A DNA stretch of 64,000 nucleotides from Avena insularis. Its lineage: Eukaryota > Streptophyta > Magnoliopsida > Poales > Poaceae. The stretch is taken from positions 327,646,305 through 327,710,304 of the forward strand of contig CM042689.1 in the NCBI GenBank assembly GCA_023614405.1, in the 5' to 3' direction. The notes beneath the pieces were generated by a model, which saw nothing but the letters and a program-made list of their open reading frames with translations, did not search any database and was not told the DNA's origin. This document shows, in pieces, positions 21,587-33,821 of the stretch (its first letter is position 1; each line of letters starts with the position of its first letter). The translations under genes were made by a program, and so were the position numbers.

Positions 21587-24500
21587 ATGGCGGCGACTCA
21601 CCGGGTCTCGGCCGTGATCTTTGATCTCGACGGCACTCTCCTCGACACAGGTACGCTCGGATCCGTTCACTCTCGCGCGCCGCAGTCCTGTGGCGTACTG
21701 CCGTTCAATGCTACCCGTCTTTACTGGGGAAGCTAGTTCCGTCGATGCGTACTCTGCTCTAGTCAGTACAGAGGATTCTTTTTTTCTGTTCATGGCGGGC
21801 GTATCCGGTCTTTTTCTCCAAACGTAGTACGTGCTGCATTTGTAAATCACAATTAGTTGTGCCGAAGCGCTGACTCAAGAAGGGATAGTAAAAAAAATTG
21901 CAGTATGGAGTTTGTAAAGTTTGGCGTGTCTTGGTGCAGAGAGGGCAACAAGGGACGTCTTGAAGGAGTTCTTGGGGACCTATGGGAAGGTCCCAGATGC
22001 TGCCAAGGAGGTGCAGAGGTTGGGGCAGATGCACAGGGAGTCCACAACCGGGATCATCGCAGATTATGGCCTCCCGCTCACTGTTGAGGAGTATTCGGAG
22101 GCAATATACCCGTTGTACATGAAAAGGTTTGATTCGCTTTTCAGTGAGCTGATCAAGTCTCCAACTGTTCATCACGACTGAACTTGGTTGTCGTTTTAGT
22201 GAACTGAGCAATTCACTGTTCTTCAGGTGGCAAAGCGCAAACCCGCTTCCAGGAGTTAAAAGGCTTCTCAAGCATCTTCACAAGAACGGAGTACCTCTGG
22301 CACTTGCTTCAAATTCCATCAGGAGAAATATCGATCACAAAATTCTGAAACTGGGAGGTCTGAACTTTTTCTTCAATCTACAATGCATCGTGTGTTCTTT
22401 TCTGAGAAAAATATAGTTACCACCTGGGATAGCTGGCCACCCCTTTTGGTATTATCATAAATAACATTGGAATGCAACTATGTGCTTCTTTTTTAACTAA
22501 GGGAAACAAGAAGCCCGCTAATATAATATTGTGTCTTTGTTTTGTTCAAAGAAATTAGGACAGCGTGATCAGTCATAATTATCTTCTGAGTGTCCTATGC
22601 TGACAGTTTGAGTATACTTAAACATAACCAATAACACTCATTTAATATAGTTTACATAAATAAGAACACTTCAGTGGTAATGACGGTTTTTGCAAAGAGC
22701 TATAATTTTTTATGTTATGAATTGGTTGCTCATGTATTGAACTATTCCCTTATTTTGCAGAACTGAAAGACTGCTTTTCAGTGGTTCTTGGTGGTGATCA
22801 GGTCCCTCATGGAAAACCTTGTCCTGACATGTACGTTCTTCTACAACTTTTACCAATTGTTAGTTCCTTGCAATGTTTAGCATGTAAACATTGTGTTATT
22901 TCCATGCATCAACATAAGGTCTAAGTTCGCACTGAATTTAACTTATGTGTCCCAGGATATAACATTCAAGTATAATAACATCTTATTTAAACGCATGACA
23001 TGACTAATTTGTTCAAGACGTCATGCAAACTGTCGTTAGTTTTGTGCATACAATTACAGTGCTGATTCTGTGTCCCTCTGATTTTCTAGATTTCTTGAGG
23101 CTGCAAAGAGACTTGGTGCAAATCCATCATCATGCTTGGTCATTGAAGATTCTCTGTAAGTATAGTAAACAGAATTCCCCTACAAACACCCTAGCATACG
23201 CTGAAAGACAACTCGTGGATGAACATTAAATAGTGTAGAGAGCAGCCCTAAGTCGCTAACCAATACATATAGAAGTGTAATAGTCTTGGTAAGGAAACCA
23301 AATTTGGAAGCTAGTGTTTGTCTCCTTTATTTTATTTTCAAAAATTGTCTTTCCAAGTGTTATACTTTGCAAGATTTTTGCATATACACTTTACAATGGA
23401 TACCAATCCAAATCTCTGCACTTAAGTGCGCCATAGATATTAAAGATGCTTTTGTTTCTTAAGTAGCGCCTGCTTTGCTTTGTATTTAGTTTAACTTCTG
23501 TGAGTATTTAGTTGAACTTACTGCTTTGTTGGCAAAATGTTCTAGTGTTGGAGTTCAGGCTGCCAAGGCTTCTGGAGCGAAGGTAGTTGCTGTTCCATCA
23601 CTCCAAAGTCAAAGACAATGTTACTCAATTGCCGATCTCATCCTCTATTCACTGCTAGACTTCCATCCCGAGCTTTGGGGTCTTCCCCCATTTGAAGATT
23701 GTAATTCTTTCTCCATTAACCACTGATTTTGTTTAGTTGATTTATTTAATTATTAAGTCTGCCGGCTGCCATTTATGTTGCAGGCATTCGTGGTGCGTTG
23801 CCCATGGAACCATTACTTTTAAATGCCCATATAGGTGATGTGGTTCGAAACAATACTCGTACAATTATTGCAGGTCGGACAACTTCCTATCACTCTTCTA
23901 ATATGTCAATTACTGACAAGTGTTACACTTCTTAGCACATAGTGGTTTGAAGAATATTGTACTGTCACACTTCTAAACTCAGAAGTACATTTCCAACAGG
24001 TGAGCATACCTACGATTCTATTCCTGATCAAATATCGGGAATTTTCTTTGGTTGGGCCAAGTCAGAAGCATATGGAGTCTCTAAAGTGGTGGTCAGCATT
24101 GGGTGGGACCTTTCACTGCAAAATGTTGAAAGAGTAATGGTTAGTATTTAAAGTTTATATTGTCTTATCTTTTGTCTATTCTGCACTTTTTCGACAGATA
24201 ACTGCCCACTGTCAATCACAAACTTTAAGGATTAACACATGTGTTTTTTGTAAAGTTTGCTGATTGCTATGTCATTCTTGCCAAGAATCCGAAACGAAAT
24301 AATTTGCTGGCCTTGATCTTTGGTTTTTTCTTTTTCAGTGCATATGTTTTCTTGATTCTCTCTGCAAGGCCAAAACAGAGGATCCCGTGGAGCTGTTATT
24401 ACTTGGCTACATCCGGAAGCTCGAAAGCACGGTACTGACCTTATGAATATAAATAATTATAGGTTCATGAATATGACTGTTTAAATTTTTATTATGCAAT

Positions 24501-24845
24501 GTATTCTATGTTACAATTTACAGTATTTCCTTTTGCAACTCCACCATGGACACCCTCCCTGGCATTTTAATGCAGAATTCCGTTAGAGATTACCAAGCAT
24601 ATTAAATTGCAACTCTGTCATACAACTGTAGATCAAAACCTTGTTTGCAAGTCCAAGCATGATTATGAGCTTTGTTGCAGGAAAATATATCTCAAGCGTT
24701 GAGCATTACTGACGAGGACCAAGCCACTGCAAGGGATGCACTAGGCCTCCCAGCTTTCTCTGAATATGCAAAGGCAAGGAGTGCATTCGACCTCCCAGCG
24801 TTGCCTGAATATGCAGAGCCACAAAACGGCTTTCTACTCGCCTGA
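21587..24845 (+). CDS. FMN/FHY: FMN phosphatase/riboflavin kinase-like protein (HAD family), 386 aa
   Basis: The homologue AtFMN/FHY (At4g21470) dephosphorylates FMN with an N-terminal HAD domain and phosphorylates riboflavin with a C-terminal kinase. Exons are 21587-21650, 21940-22126, 22227-22357, 22761-22830, 23090-23155, 23546-23700, 23784-23873, 24000-24139, 24339-24431 and 24681-24845, all GT-AG, with 1,161 coding bases in frame. All HAD motifs are present: FDLDGTLLDT, ALASNS, HGKPCPD and VIEDSLVGVQAAKASG. The kinase half is abnormal. After IRGALPMEP, the expected glycine-rich nucleotide loop and PTAN motif are missing, replaced by IGDVVRNNTRTIIA. GIFFGWAK and SIGWD remain. The C-terminus holds a near-repeat, LGLPAFSEYAK then FDLPALPEYAE. 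Phosphatase activity is plausible and kinase activity doubtful. Confidence 0.88.
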
Positions 24846-25679
24846 TATCATTTCAAGCTATCTCCTAAGGTTAATATTAACAAGCAAACTGGATCATGGG
24901 TATCACGGTGTAGGGATTGCTCAGAGAGGAGGAAGAGATGTAGGAAAGAAGCTTGGGTCTCAACATTCAGGAAGGTAAAAACTCTGGATGTTGTCAATTC
25001 CTCTGTCTATTTGACAGGCTCACGTCAGAAGATAAATTGTAATATTACGGCTCATCTTTATTTATCATTCTGTGTGCCCTAATGGTCAGACTGGTAAAAT
25101 CTTTGTACCCTAGTAAGTGGGTTAAATGAGTGTTCACACGCTAATAGTTTTGAGCATGAAATATCTTGAAATGAATTGGACTCTACTTGTGTTGGATATG
25201 CAAAGCATATTAAATCATGCGGCCGGTGTTCATGGGCAGAGTGTTTTGAATATTTGCCCTGTGTACTCTTGAGATGAATCAGTTTTGCGTTTGTGCTGGA
25301 CATGTGTAGCATTGTCTGATTGGGTCAACAGATTACACCGAAAAATTTGTAATCCCCATGAACAATCCTGGGAGAGACACACGAGCTGTGTTTCACAAAT
25401 GTTGTCTAGCCTGTAATCCTAAAACCCAGGCAATCACACCAGGAATGAAAGAACGAAACAAAGAATTATCTGGAGAACCACTTTTCCTTTGGAACAAATA
25501 GTACTAGTTGAGATGAGCTATTGATATGCATAAAGTTAAAATTCTAGATCTGGCAAAGCCTACTCGCCTTTTCCCACGTTTCCATTACAGTGTCCGGACA
25601 AGTTCTTTTGAACAATGTACCCTTTGCTAGCCACCACATCATTTATTTTGGTACAAGATGCAATAAATCGAATGCAAGC
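24846..25679 (+). other. 3' flank of the FMN/FHY-like gene, intergenic
   Basis: Probably 3' UTR to about 25.3 kb. No gene, repeat or terminal structure is recognised. Confidence 0.4.
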
Positions 25680-26220
25680 ATCTTTTAGCCCGGAACAACT
25701 ATGTTGATTGGCTAGTTTCAACGGACTCGACATCAAGCTCTCTCCAGAGGATGCTTTCGCACATAAGCTTCAACCATTCCATGCCATACTGATCCATAGC
25801 CACAAGCCCACAAGCAGATGTCTAGTCACCTCCTGCTTGTCGTTCCATCTAAGTCGTCCATGGCAGGCAAAGAATCGGTATAGATGAAGTGGAGCAAAAC
25901 CTTGAAGATGGCAGGTTGCATGTTTTCAATGAGGATGCGGTTTGCATCCTTCTCCCTCATCGGCCCATAGAGTGTCGCCTTGAAAACCGGAGACCGCATC
26001 GCTAGCACGAGCTTGTGGGTGGGGAATTCCTCTCCTTGGACCTCGAAGGTCACATCCGCGCCCTCCTTGGCTCTAGCAGCCTCCCGAGTTGCTCCATGAT
26101 GTCCGACGGTGGCACCTCGGCATGGTTGTCAGCCTCCACAGAAACATATGGCTCCTTGATGACGGTCAGGATGCAATTGATGGCGAGACGGTCGTCAACA
26201 ACATAACCCGATGCTTCCAT
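25680..26220 (-). pseudogene. MATH-BTB family fragment, frameshifted
   Basis: Intact members are substrate adaptors of CUL3 ubiquitin ligases, and the family is greatly expanded in grasses. The fragment starts with the end of a MATH domain (MEASGYVVDDRLAIN, ILTVIKEPYV, 26220 downward). It reaches the BTB domain with a one-base loss near 26070 that shifts the frame to [20 protein letters not shown], and continues [15 protein letters not shown] (about 25870). A further frame change leads to MCESILWRELDVESVET and GLKDACIRFIAS near 25680. Most of the MATH domain is missing upstream. This is a dead gene fragment, probably from a local duplication. Confidence 0.8.
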
Positions 26221-26479
26221 ATTGCCCCTGTTTATTATGTACGTACTCCAGAATGACTGCTATGTCTGGACTGGGAAGATTTTCCAGCGGAACAAGCTGA
26301 TTGTGTAAGATATGTGCCATGTCTGTTTTCAAGTCCATGTCCGTCGGCTCCAGAACGATCGCTATGTCGTCCTTCCTGTCTTTCGTAGATCCGCCCGGTT
26401 ATTAGTGGAGACACCAGCCATGCCCGCCAGCATCGAAGGTTGACGATTGGATGTAGCGACGCCGACATCCTGGTGAAGG

Positions 26480-27440
26480 CTGTAACTGTTACCACAAATG
26501 CTCTATCAGATCATTTCTTAGTAGGTAATGAACAACCTCGTCAAGAATCTCCGTATGCATGGTGACGAAATCAATCCAATCTACCGGCATCAGGTGATCA
26601 ACAACGGCAAGAGGACCCTAACACTCATACGAACGATCATCATTCGCTCTCGATGATCATGCAGACATTCATCACCTCCCACATCTGATTTTGAGACCAG
26701 GTTAGCACAAGGTAACAAACAGTAACAAATCGAGATTGGAGTATACAAATGCCCGCTCGACATCCTACCTGCAACTCTCATGGCGCGAAGCAAAGTGAGA
26801 ATTTGTTGTACCTAGAGGATCATTGATTGTCTTCATAAATGTTGACCATTTTAGATAGATATCATCATATGCGTGACCATTGGTCTCATAGTTGCACTTT
26901 GGAGCATGACCTTCGACAAGTTTTGCGAACATGAAAAACGCTGCAGCACATTGATGTCATTGTGAGATCCTATCGTGCCAGATAAAGTATGCCAAATCAC
27001 ATGTCTTGATCTACCACAGCTTCAAGTACCACACTGCAATATCCATGATGTCCTTTGTGTAACCTTGCCTAGCAAATGAGTAATTGTTCCATGATCAACA
27101 CATGCAATCGTTGTTTCCAAGCATCCCATGAAATCCTCTCGTTGCGTTCTGTGGCATGATCCTAGTAGTATTTGCTTCATTTAGCCCTCAAATAGTCTCC
27201 CCAAACACTCTGATCACCGTCTTGCAGAATCGGTACATTGCTTCAATGGATGTGAACTCAGACATTCGTAGGTACTCGTCTTTTGAATCTCCATGAGCTC
27301 CATATGCGGGTATCCTCATGGTAGTCATGCATTTATGAATTGAGGAGAAACCCACCACTCCCAAACGTCTTTCTTCGGCTTGAAATAGGCGTTATAGGCC
27401 CTCACACTATGCACCGAGCACATAAAAACTTCTTGTTCAT
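26480..27440 (-). pseudogene. PIF/Harbinger transposase, heavily decayed
   Basis: Harbinger nucleases (HARBI1-like DDE family) cut and move PIF elements. Reading minus and allowing frame changes, I see MRIPAYGAHGDSKDEYLRMS (about 27320-27260), ATRGFHGMLGNNDCMC (27150-27100, first catalytic D), GSHNDINVLQR (near 26960, second D), KWSTFMKTINDPLG with [10 protein letters not shown] (near 26780), DVERAF (near 26760, catalytic E) and HTEILDEVVHYLLRNDLIEHLW-like sequence split by frame near 26500. Stops and shifts are numerous. No PIF termini were located. Confidence 0.8.
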
Positions 27441-27702
27441 CCTATAGCCCTGACAAAAATCCTATAGGGTATATGTTGCATTGTCAGTAAAATAGTCGAT
27501 GTACGACATGGCATGCCCCTCCATCGGCTACTTTGGCTTGCTCTTCTGTCTCCCAAGCGACGAACCTCCACATTTGGGAGCAACATTCTTTAGTCCGTCG
27601 ACTTGTACTTGTAGAAGACAAGTGAGGATTGTTAAGGCCTCCACAACCACAAAGCGCTCGGATCATCATCTCATCTTCGGTGCCCATAGCCTATACGTCA
27701 TA
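27441..27702. other. Intergenic remnant
   Basis: No feature is recognised. It may be the decayed 5' part of the Harbinger element. Confidence 0.3.
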
Positions 27703-27868
27703 CAAATGCCAATCAATTACTCCCCCGTTTTAAAATATAAGATGTTTTAGCTTTGTAAAGCAGATGTGTCTAAACTTGTTTTAGACAAATCCCAATCAAT
27801 TACTCCCCCGTTTTAAAATATAAGATATTTTAGCTTTGTAAAGCAGATGCGTCTAAACTTGTTTTATA
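27703..27868. repeat. 83-bp tandem duplication at a Stowaway end
   Basis: 27703-27785 and 27786-27868 are near-identical copies (CAAATGCC/CAAATCCC, then AATCAATTACTCCCCC and so on). The unit spans the TA target and the first 66 bp of the Stowaway, so the left terminus appears twice. Confidence 0.85.
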
Positions 27869-28398
27869 CGTAGGTTTAATTAAGTTTGGAATGAATCTAC
27901 GCATTAAAATAAGTCTAGATGCATTTTTTTCATAAACCTAAACCATCTTATATTTTAGAGTGAATTCCACTTTTTACCCTCTATTTGTGCATTTCAGACA
28001 CTAATTACCCCATTTAGTAGAAGTTGTACCTGAATGTCCTATTTAAAAAAATTCTAAACATGATTTTGTCTCGTTTTAGCATTTAAGACGTGTTCTTAGA
28101 TAAGGCTGACATGTTAGGACGATGTGCCGCCACAAACTATATCAAGATTGGAGGACGTCGTCGTCGATCATATCTACCCTTCTCTGCACCAAATGTTCTA
28201 CTCTTTGTTGTCATCTCGATAATTTCGAAGTTCAATCGTCACCTCACACCTTGCCCAATAGATATGCATCAGAAAATGAGGGTTTAAAGTTTCCAAACAT
28301 GGTAATTTAGATAAATTTTCACTACATAGGATAATTAGTGTCATAAATGCACAAATAGAGAGTAAAAAATGGAATTCACTCTATATTTTAAAACAGAG
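27803..28398. mobile_element. Stowaway MITE (about 163 bp) split by another MITE
   Basis: The left end CTCCCCCGTTTTAAAATATA follows TA (27801-27802); the right end TATATTTTAAAACAGAG precedes TA (28399-28400). These are the Mariner/Stowaway terminus and target. The element is interrupted at 27958-28381. Another copy of this type is at 50158-50326. Confidence 0.88.
27958..28381. mobile_element. Mutator-type MITE (424 bp) with 9-bp target duplication
   Basis: The termini GAGTGAATTCCACTTTTTAC and (from the other end) GAGTGAATTCCATTTTTTAC extend as inverted repeats for about 50 bp. They are flanked by TATATTTTA at 27949-27957 and 28382-28390. A 9-bp duplication and long termini indicate the Mutator superfamily. 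There is no coding capacity. Confidence 0.88.
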
Positions 28399-29120
28399 TA
28401 CCTGCTCAGCAGCGATGGCGACAAAAATTAGGAAAGGAGACTAAAGAGGCAAGCAGCTGAACACCTTGTGCGACCCCAACGAACGCTGGAGAAGCTTGGC
28501 AACAATAGCTGACTCGGGCGGCAGGCTCTGACGTTGAACTATCGGCGTCAAAACGGGCGGATCCACAAGGTGGGATGGCCCACCCTAGCATTTTTCAGCC
28601 AGCCCATATTCCAAATTGTCAAGAAAATGTTGTAGCATTCCCCAGCAGACGCAGATCGAACAAAAAAACTGCCTCACCCTGCTCTTGGTTATCACAGTTC
28701 AAAGCCGTAGAAAACCTTTTTCAATTAAGCTTCTTCAAACAAGAAGGCATACAGTTCATAACTTGGAAAAGTAGGACGACCTAGGGTTTTTACTGACCTG
28801 CTAATTAGGAGGCCTAGAAAATATCAAACGGTTGAGAAGTAGAGCTATGAAGATCAGACAGCCAGGGCCCAGGAGTGCGAAACTGAGGAGCCTCCTAACC
28901 CTTCCCACCAATTGAATCATTAGATTCACAACAATGAACACATCCCTTCAAAAGATAAACAACAATGAACACATCCGCCATGCCCCCATCTAGAGTTGAT
29001 TAGCTAAGTTATTACAGTTTACGTGCAGAGACCATCATCAGAAGAATCAACATGTTAGTATTAGAATGGCATGATCCAGCTATTCAGTGTGATCACCTTC
29101 TTTCTTTGAGTGGTCTGTGA
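28399..29120 (-). other. 3' flank of DNA polymerase eta gene
   Basis: Likely contains the polymerase 3' UTR next to the stop at 29121. No other gene or repeat is recognised; short open frames here match nothing known. Confidence 0.4.
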
Positions 29121-32100
29121 TCACCTTCTTGAAGGTGAAAAGTAAGAAGAAATGGTGGAACCCCGTTTCTTGGTGCTTGCATGCTTTGAAGGACGGATCC
29201 ACCCCTGTATTTCTCTCTGGATCTCCAGCGGCAGTTCCCCTACTACGTCTGGATCGATGTCTTCAACATTGAGCATCCATGTGTTACCGGCAGAGTGATC
29301 TCCAGCAGTATTAATGTTGGTTTTACCATGTTGTCCAGCCTCGCTTGCTCCTGAAGAACTCTCGTGGCCTAAAATGGCGAATATTTGGCAAGCAAGGAAA
29401 GTTTCACATTGGTTGCAATATGCAATGATCAATATATGTAAGCGTAAAAAAGCAGTCGCCGAACCTTGATTACTGCAAATTAAGCCGTCAAAATTTCTTT
29501 TCTCATGGAAGGCAGACTGACTTTGTGAGAGAAACTTCAAAATAGAGCCAGATTCCTGAATGATTATTAGGGAAACATCTGGATGAGTACTCAGATTGGA
29601 TAGGATATTGTCACTGAATTACATAAACCAGGCATGAATTTTGAAAGTAAACCTCTCGTGGCCTATGAATAAGAGTTCCTCCTTTGACCCGACAATTAGC
29701 TCAGCATGCCGATCATATGCTTAGGCCTTAGGGGAGTGTTAGTGTGTTAGGATGATGATTGGTTGTGAAATACCATGGAGCAGAGAAGCGGCGGATAATC
29801 TACTGTCCATCTAGTGTAAATGGACTAACTAGTCAGACGCCAAAGGAATGGCTGTAAAAAGAGAATGTAACAGCTAAGAATTAACTTGCAGTTCTAATAC
29901 TGCTAGTAAGAATGGTGAATGAGACGAGGACCGCAAAATCTCCAATCAAATAGGACAAATGGACAATTAGAAAACCCGAGTCGTTTCTGGTACACGAACA
30001 TCATAACGTACTGACTACTGAGTTCAATTTGCTCAAGTTTCCAGCATCAATATGAATCATCAAAAGTTAAGTTAAAAAAAAGAATGCTAAATGGTAACCT
30101 AATTTCCATCAAACAAATAAACAGAATCAATTTCTATGCACTAGGTTAGTTAGTATGGTCAAACTTCAGCTATCGTGGATGGGTTCAAAGATTTAGTCAG
30201 GCTAACTATTGAAAATATAGAAATTAACAACCCATGAGGAATCAGCTTGGTGGTCCTAAGGAGAAAGAAACAACTAACCTGAGCTTTAGATAATTTCTTT
30301 GACACGCCTTTTTCTTCAGTTGCACCACATTGCTTCGCTAAACTACTGTTGTCACAATCTTCCTTTATGGATGATGATGGTTCACACTGTTCCTCATGAA
30401 CTGGCGTCATATATAACTTGTTATTTAGATCAACATGTTCACAGTTCAGTACAGTAAAGGCAGACTAAAACTGCATACCGTGCGCAATATCGGTCTGAGT
30501 AACATTACCAACAAATGGTGTTAAGTCAGGCGTCGAAGAAGGATCAACGATAGTTGATGATGCACCAGAACTTGGACCTTTGATATATCTCAAGATTGAG
30601 TTTGTTCCCTGAAACAATAATATTAATACAAAAGTACCTAAAATGTTTTCTAATGCATGTATAATGTTATGAGGTGCCTACACACCTACACATAAGTTAT
30701 AAGATAAGATACATAAAATTGTCCTATGATGTTTATCCATATGACAGACTTCAGTTTGATGATAGGCTGAAAATAAGGTTGTGGCTAAAACATACAGATT
30801 TAGGGATGAATTTTCTTTTCATCTTTTTCTCCCACATGTTTTAATGCTGACAAACTTCCTCGAAACAGCATAGTTTTACGTCGTAAAACAATGACAAAAT
30901 TGTTGTCATAATCAGGCAGCAGCTAATACGATGTTGACATGTATTTGGTTGGACTAAATGTTATGAAATAACTGATAAAACTTATCAAGGAAACAAAATG
31001 ATCATGCTTCTATGCTACGTGTTCCTCTAGAGGGGACTGTTATCTAAACACAATAATGTATCATTTACTGAGAAAGTTATCACAAACATACGCTTGGTAT
31101 ATCAAATATTTTGCTTGCTGTAACAGAAAGAGATGTTATACTCCATCCAGTGTTCCGATAACCCCAAAAATCATGAAGTCCAGATTCAAATAGCTTCATC
31201 GCATCTTCTTGAATTTTGCCTGTCCCATAGCGCAATGGACAAGATTTGGAAGGGAATTTCTTCACTGAATTACACTCATTTTCCTACATATTGATTTGTT
31301 TTAACTGTAAGTTAGTAAGCTGAAACTAAAACCCAATTGCTAAATTACACGAAGTACCTTAGATGCCCTAGCATGAAGAGTCAATGTTTGAGCAACTCTC
31401 TTGTTGCAGTTCAAGTCGGACTGAATTCGTTCACTCAGTTCTTCACAAAGTTTATCCAACCAGCTTTTGACCTAAAAGGTATAAAACTGATTGTCAATGT
31501 GATGTTTCCTTTTGAAACTGAGCATGTCCATATATTTTTCAAGGGAATTCCTAGAAAATCTTTTTAAGTTTTTATGAGCAGCAGGTCAAATAGAAAAGTT
31601 GTTACAGAACAAAAAACATGACACAGAGTAAGCAGCCTTACAGCAGTGTTAGTCTTTAATGCTTTTGGTCCAGGAAACGTCTTTCCACAACCATGGCTCT
31701 TTGGTAGAAGACGGTCCTCAACTTCTTCTCCACTAATACCTCTTGCAGTCTTCCATAACCACGTTCTGTGCGAGGCAGTGTCCTTATAAGATGATTTTTT
31801 ACTACATATTATACATGATTTCTATAACTATAAATCTACAAGCATAGTAGCATGGAAATTTAAGTCATAGACTAAAAGTAAAGAAGGGGATAAACAATTA
31901 ACAAGTCCAACTCTTCAGGCACATGAATAATACTACGGAAAATCTATCCGGAATACGTTCCCGCTGCAGACTCTCAGCACGATGCAAAACAAGAGTTGCC
32001 AGGGCAAAATCCCGGTGGGCCCTGGCAATTTTAGTTTTTTCCTTCTTTTTTTGGGCAAATTTCTGCACGACGTCGCTGCTACGATGCTGGGCTACGATGC

Positions 32101-33821
32101 CGTCGCGCCGGGGGACGCGTGTGCAGACGTTCACGCGATAGTTCACTCCTAATACTAAGTAACATGCAATAATTTACCCTGTATTTACTCCATAGTATTC
32201 TTGTAATTTTTCTTCTGTGAAACCTAGAAGATCACCAACTGTCTCAACCCCCAGATCATCCTGCAAGGAGCTCCCAAGCTTACCCCCTAGTTGTTTCCTG
32301 CATAATATGGACATTGTTCATGATTCAGTAAACGATGACCACACAGTTCTGGAACGTAAAGAGTAAATACTGAAGAGTACAAGATTTAAAAAAAATGTTC
32401 GACCGAAAACAAGAAACTAGCAAATTTGGAGTTCTCGTGTAGCTCATTACATCTTCTTCACAGGCAGTGATGCTAGAAAATCTTGAACTGATGAAGATGG
32501 AACAACTGTTTGTTGAGCAGGCTTGTGCATCCCACTGACAAGTTTAGCTAGCATCTGCACAATATAACAACATTTGAGTGGAACATTGTAACAGGTTACA
32601 GAGTAAAGAATAAAAAGGGAAACTCAGCAATATGGAGAAACTTAGCTGATGTCCAAGTTTTCATAGAACTTATGAAATAAATAATACTCTTATGGATTAT
32701 CTATACTTAAATTTAAAGAATCAAAAGAAACCAATGATGCAAAAGGCATACTTTGATCAACAAAAGGAAATTCATCTACTCACTATTATGACTCATTATA
32801 AACCTTATTGTGAGCAATGCCAGCAGAGCATGTAAATTGGGTTTCCTCCAAAACTTTTACTCGTAACTGTGCGACAATTATAGCTCCACATGCCAGCAAC
32901 TTATCCTGGTAATCAGCATCTGCTCTACAAAGCCATGCCTTCACATTCTCTTCCCTGTCACTGGCATCCTGGACATATAAAGGTCTACTATCACACTCAT
33001 GTCAAACGTAAGAGCAGCTCCAACTAATTCATGGGAACAAAAAAATCTTACAGAAGTAAGGTCCAGGATATTTGACTTTGTGGCCTCCTCAAAAATAAAC
33101 TCAGACGACTCCGGAGGAGATTCTGAGAGCATTTCCTTGGCTGCATCAGTAAGGTCAAGATAGACTTCATCAATGGATGCTCGCTCACACTTCCCCTTGG
33201 TCGAAAGGATCGCTACAACCTGAAAGATTGGAGCCAAAACCGTCAATGCCATGAGACCTCCTTAGTTCTTTAACATGCTAGTGAATTGTAAGTGTTCGAC
33301 AATCAGTTGTTCCAGCTACGGACCTCTGAGCCGGCACTTCTGTAAACATTAAGATCGGCCTTGTCACGAGACACGGGAACCTGAACCAGGTTTATACCTG
33401 GGCAGACATGCTTGGCCTCGTCTCCACGCATGGACCTGAACCAGTAAATAATCACAAACAGTCGCAGTCTGAAGTTCTGAACAGAGCAAGTGAATTCCAC
33501 GGAGACGGGAGGAAACCGGCTCTCTCACCTCTTCACGCCGAACTTGCGAGCCTCGTAGCTCACCGCAATCAAACCACCGCCTTTCCAGTCGTTGTACTGC
33601 ACCACGGCGGTCGGCTGCCCCCTGAGTGCCGGGTTCCGCCGCTGCTCAACTGCGGCAAGCAAAAATGCGTTACTCTCTCAGTTCAGAGACACTGCCAGAG
33701 GAAGAGGGGCAGAAGTAGGGGAGAGGGGACGGGGAGTATGGTGACCTTGGACGTAGAAGCAATCCAAGTCGAGATGGGCGATCACCCGCGGCTCCTGCGG
33801 CTCCGGCCTCGCCACCGGCAT
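29121..33821 (-). CDS. POLH: DNA polymerase eta (Y-family translesion polymerase), 628 aa
   Basis: It bypasses UV photoproducts in the nucleus during replication. Exons on minus are 33821-33746, 33649-33529, 33435-33324, 33219-33052, 32968-32804, 32554-32451, 32297-32178, 31765-31642, 31471-31358, 31283-31092, 30608-30479, 30400-30279, 29555-29465 and 29368-29121. All are GT-AG, and 1,887 coding bases stay in frame. Catalytic motifs are IAHLDLDCFYV and ASIDEVYLDLT, with the finger segment YEARKFGVKRSMRG. Helix-hairpin and little-finger regions follow (LGVETVGDLLGF, GISGEEVEDRLLPKS). The tail carries SILKFLS, a possible PCNA-binding motif, and VVGELPLEIQREIQGW, a ubiquitin-binding motif; no UBZ zinc finger is seen, as in other plants. 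Length is close to Arabidopsis (about 670). The exon 12 acceptor is the least certain junction. Confidence 0.93.
31905..32155. other. GC-rich insertion inside a POLH intron
   Basis: In the otherwise AT-rich intron between exons 7 and 8, about 250 bp are markedly GC-rich (for example GCCGTCGCGCCGGGGGACGC). A small transposon is likely, but no termini or target duplication could be fixed. Confidence 0.4.
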
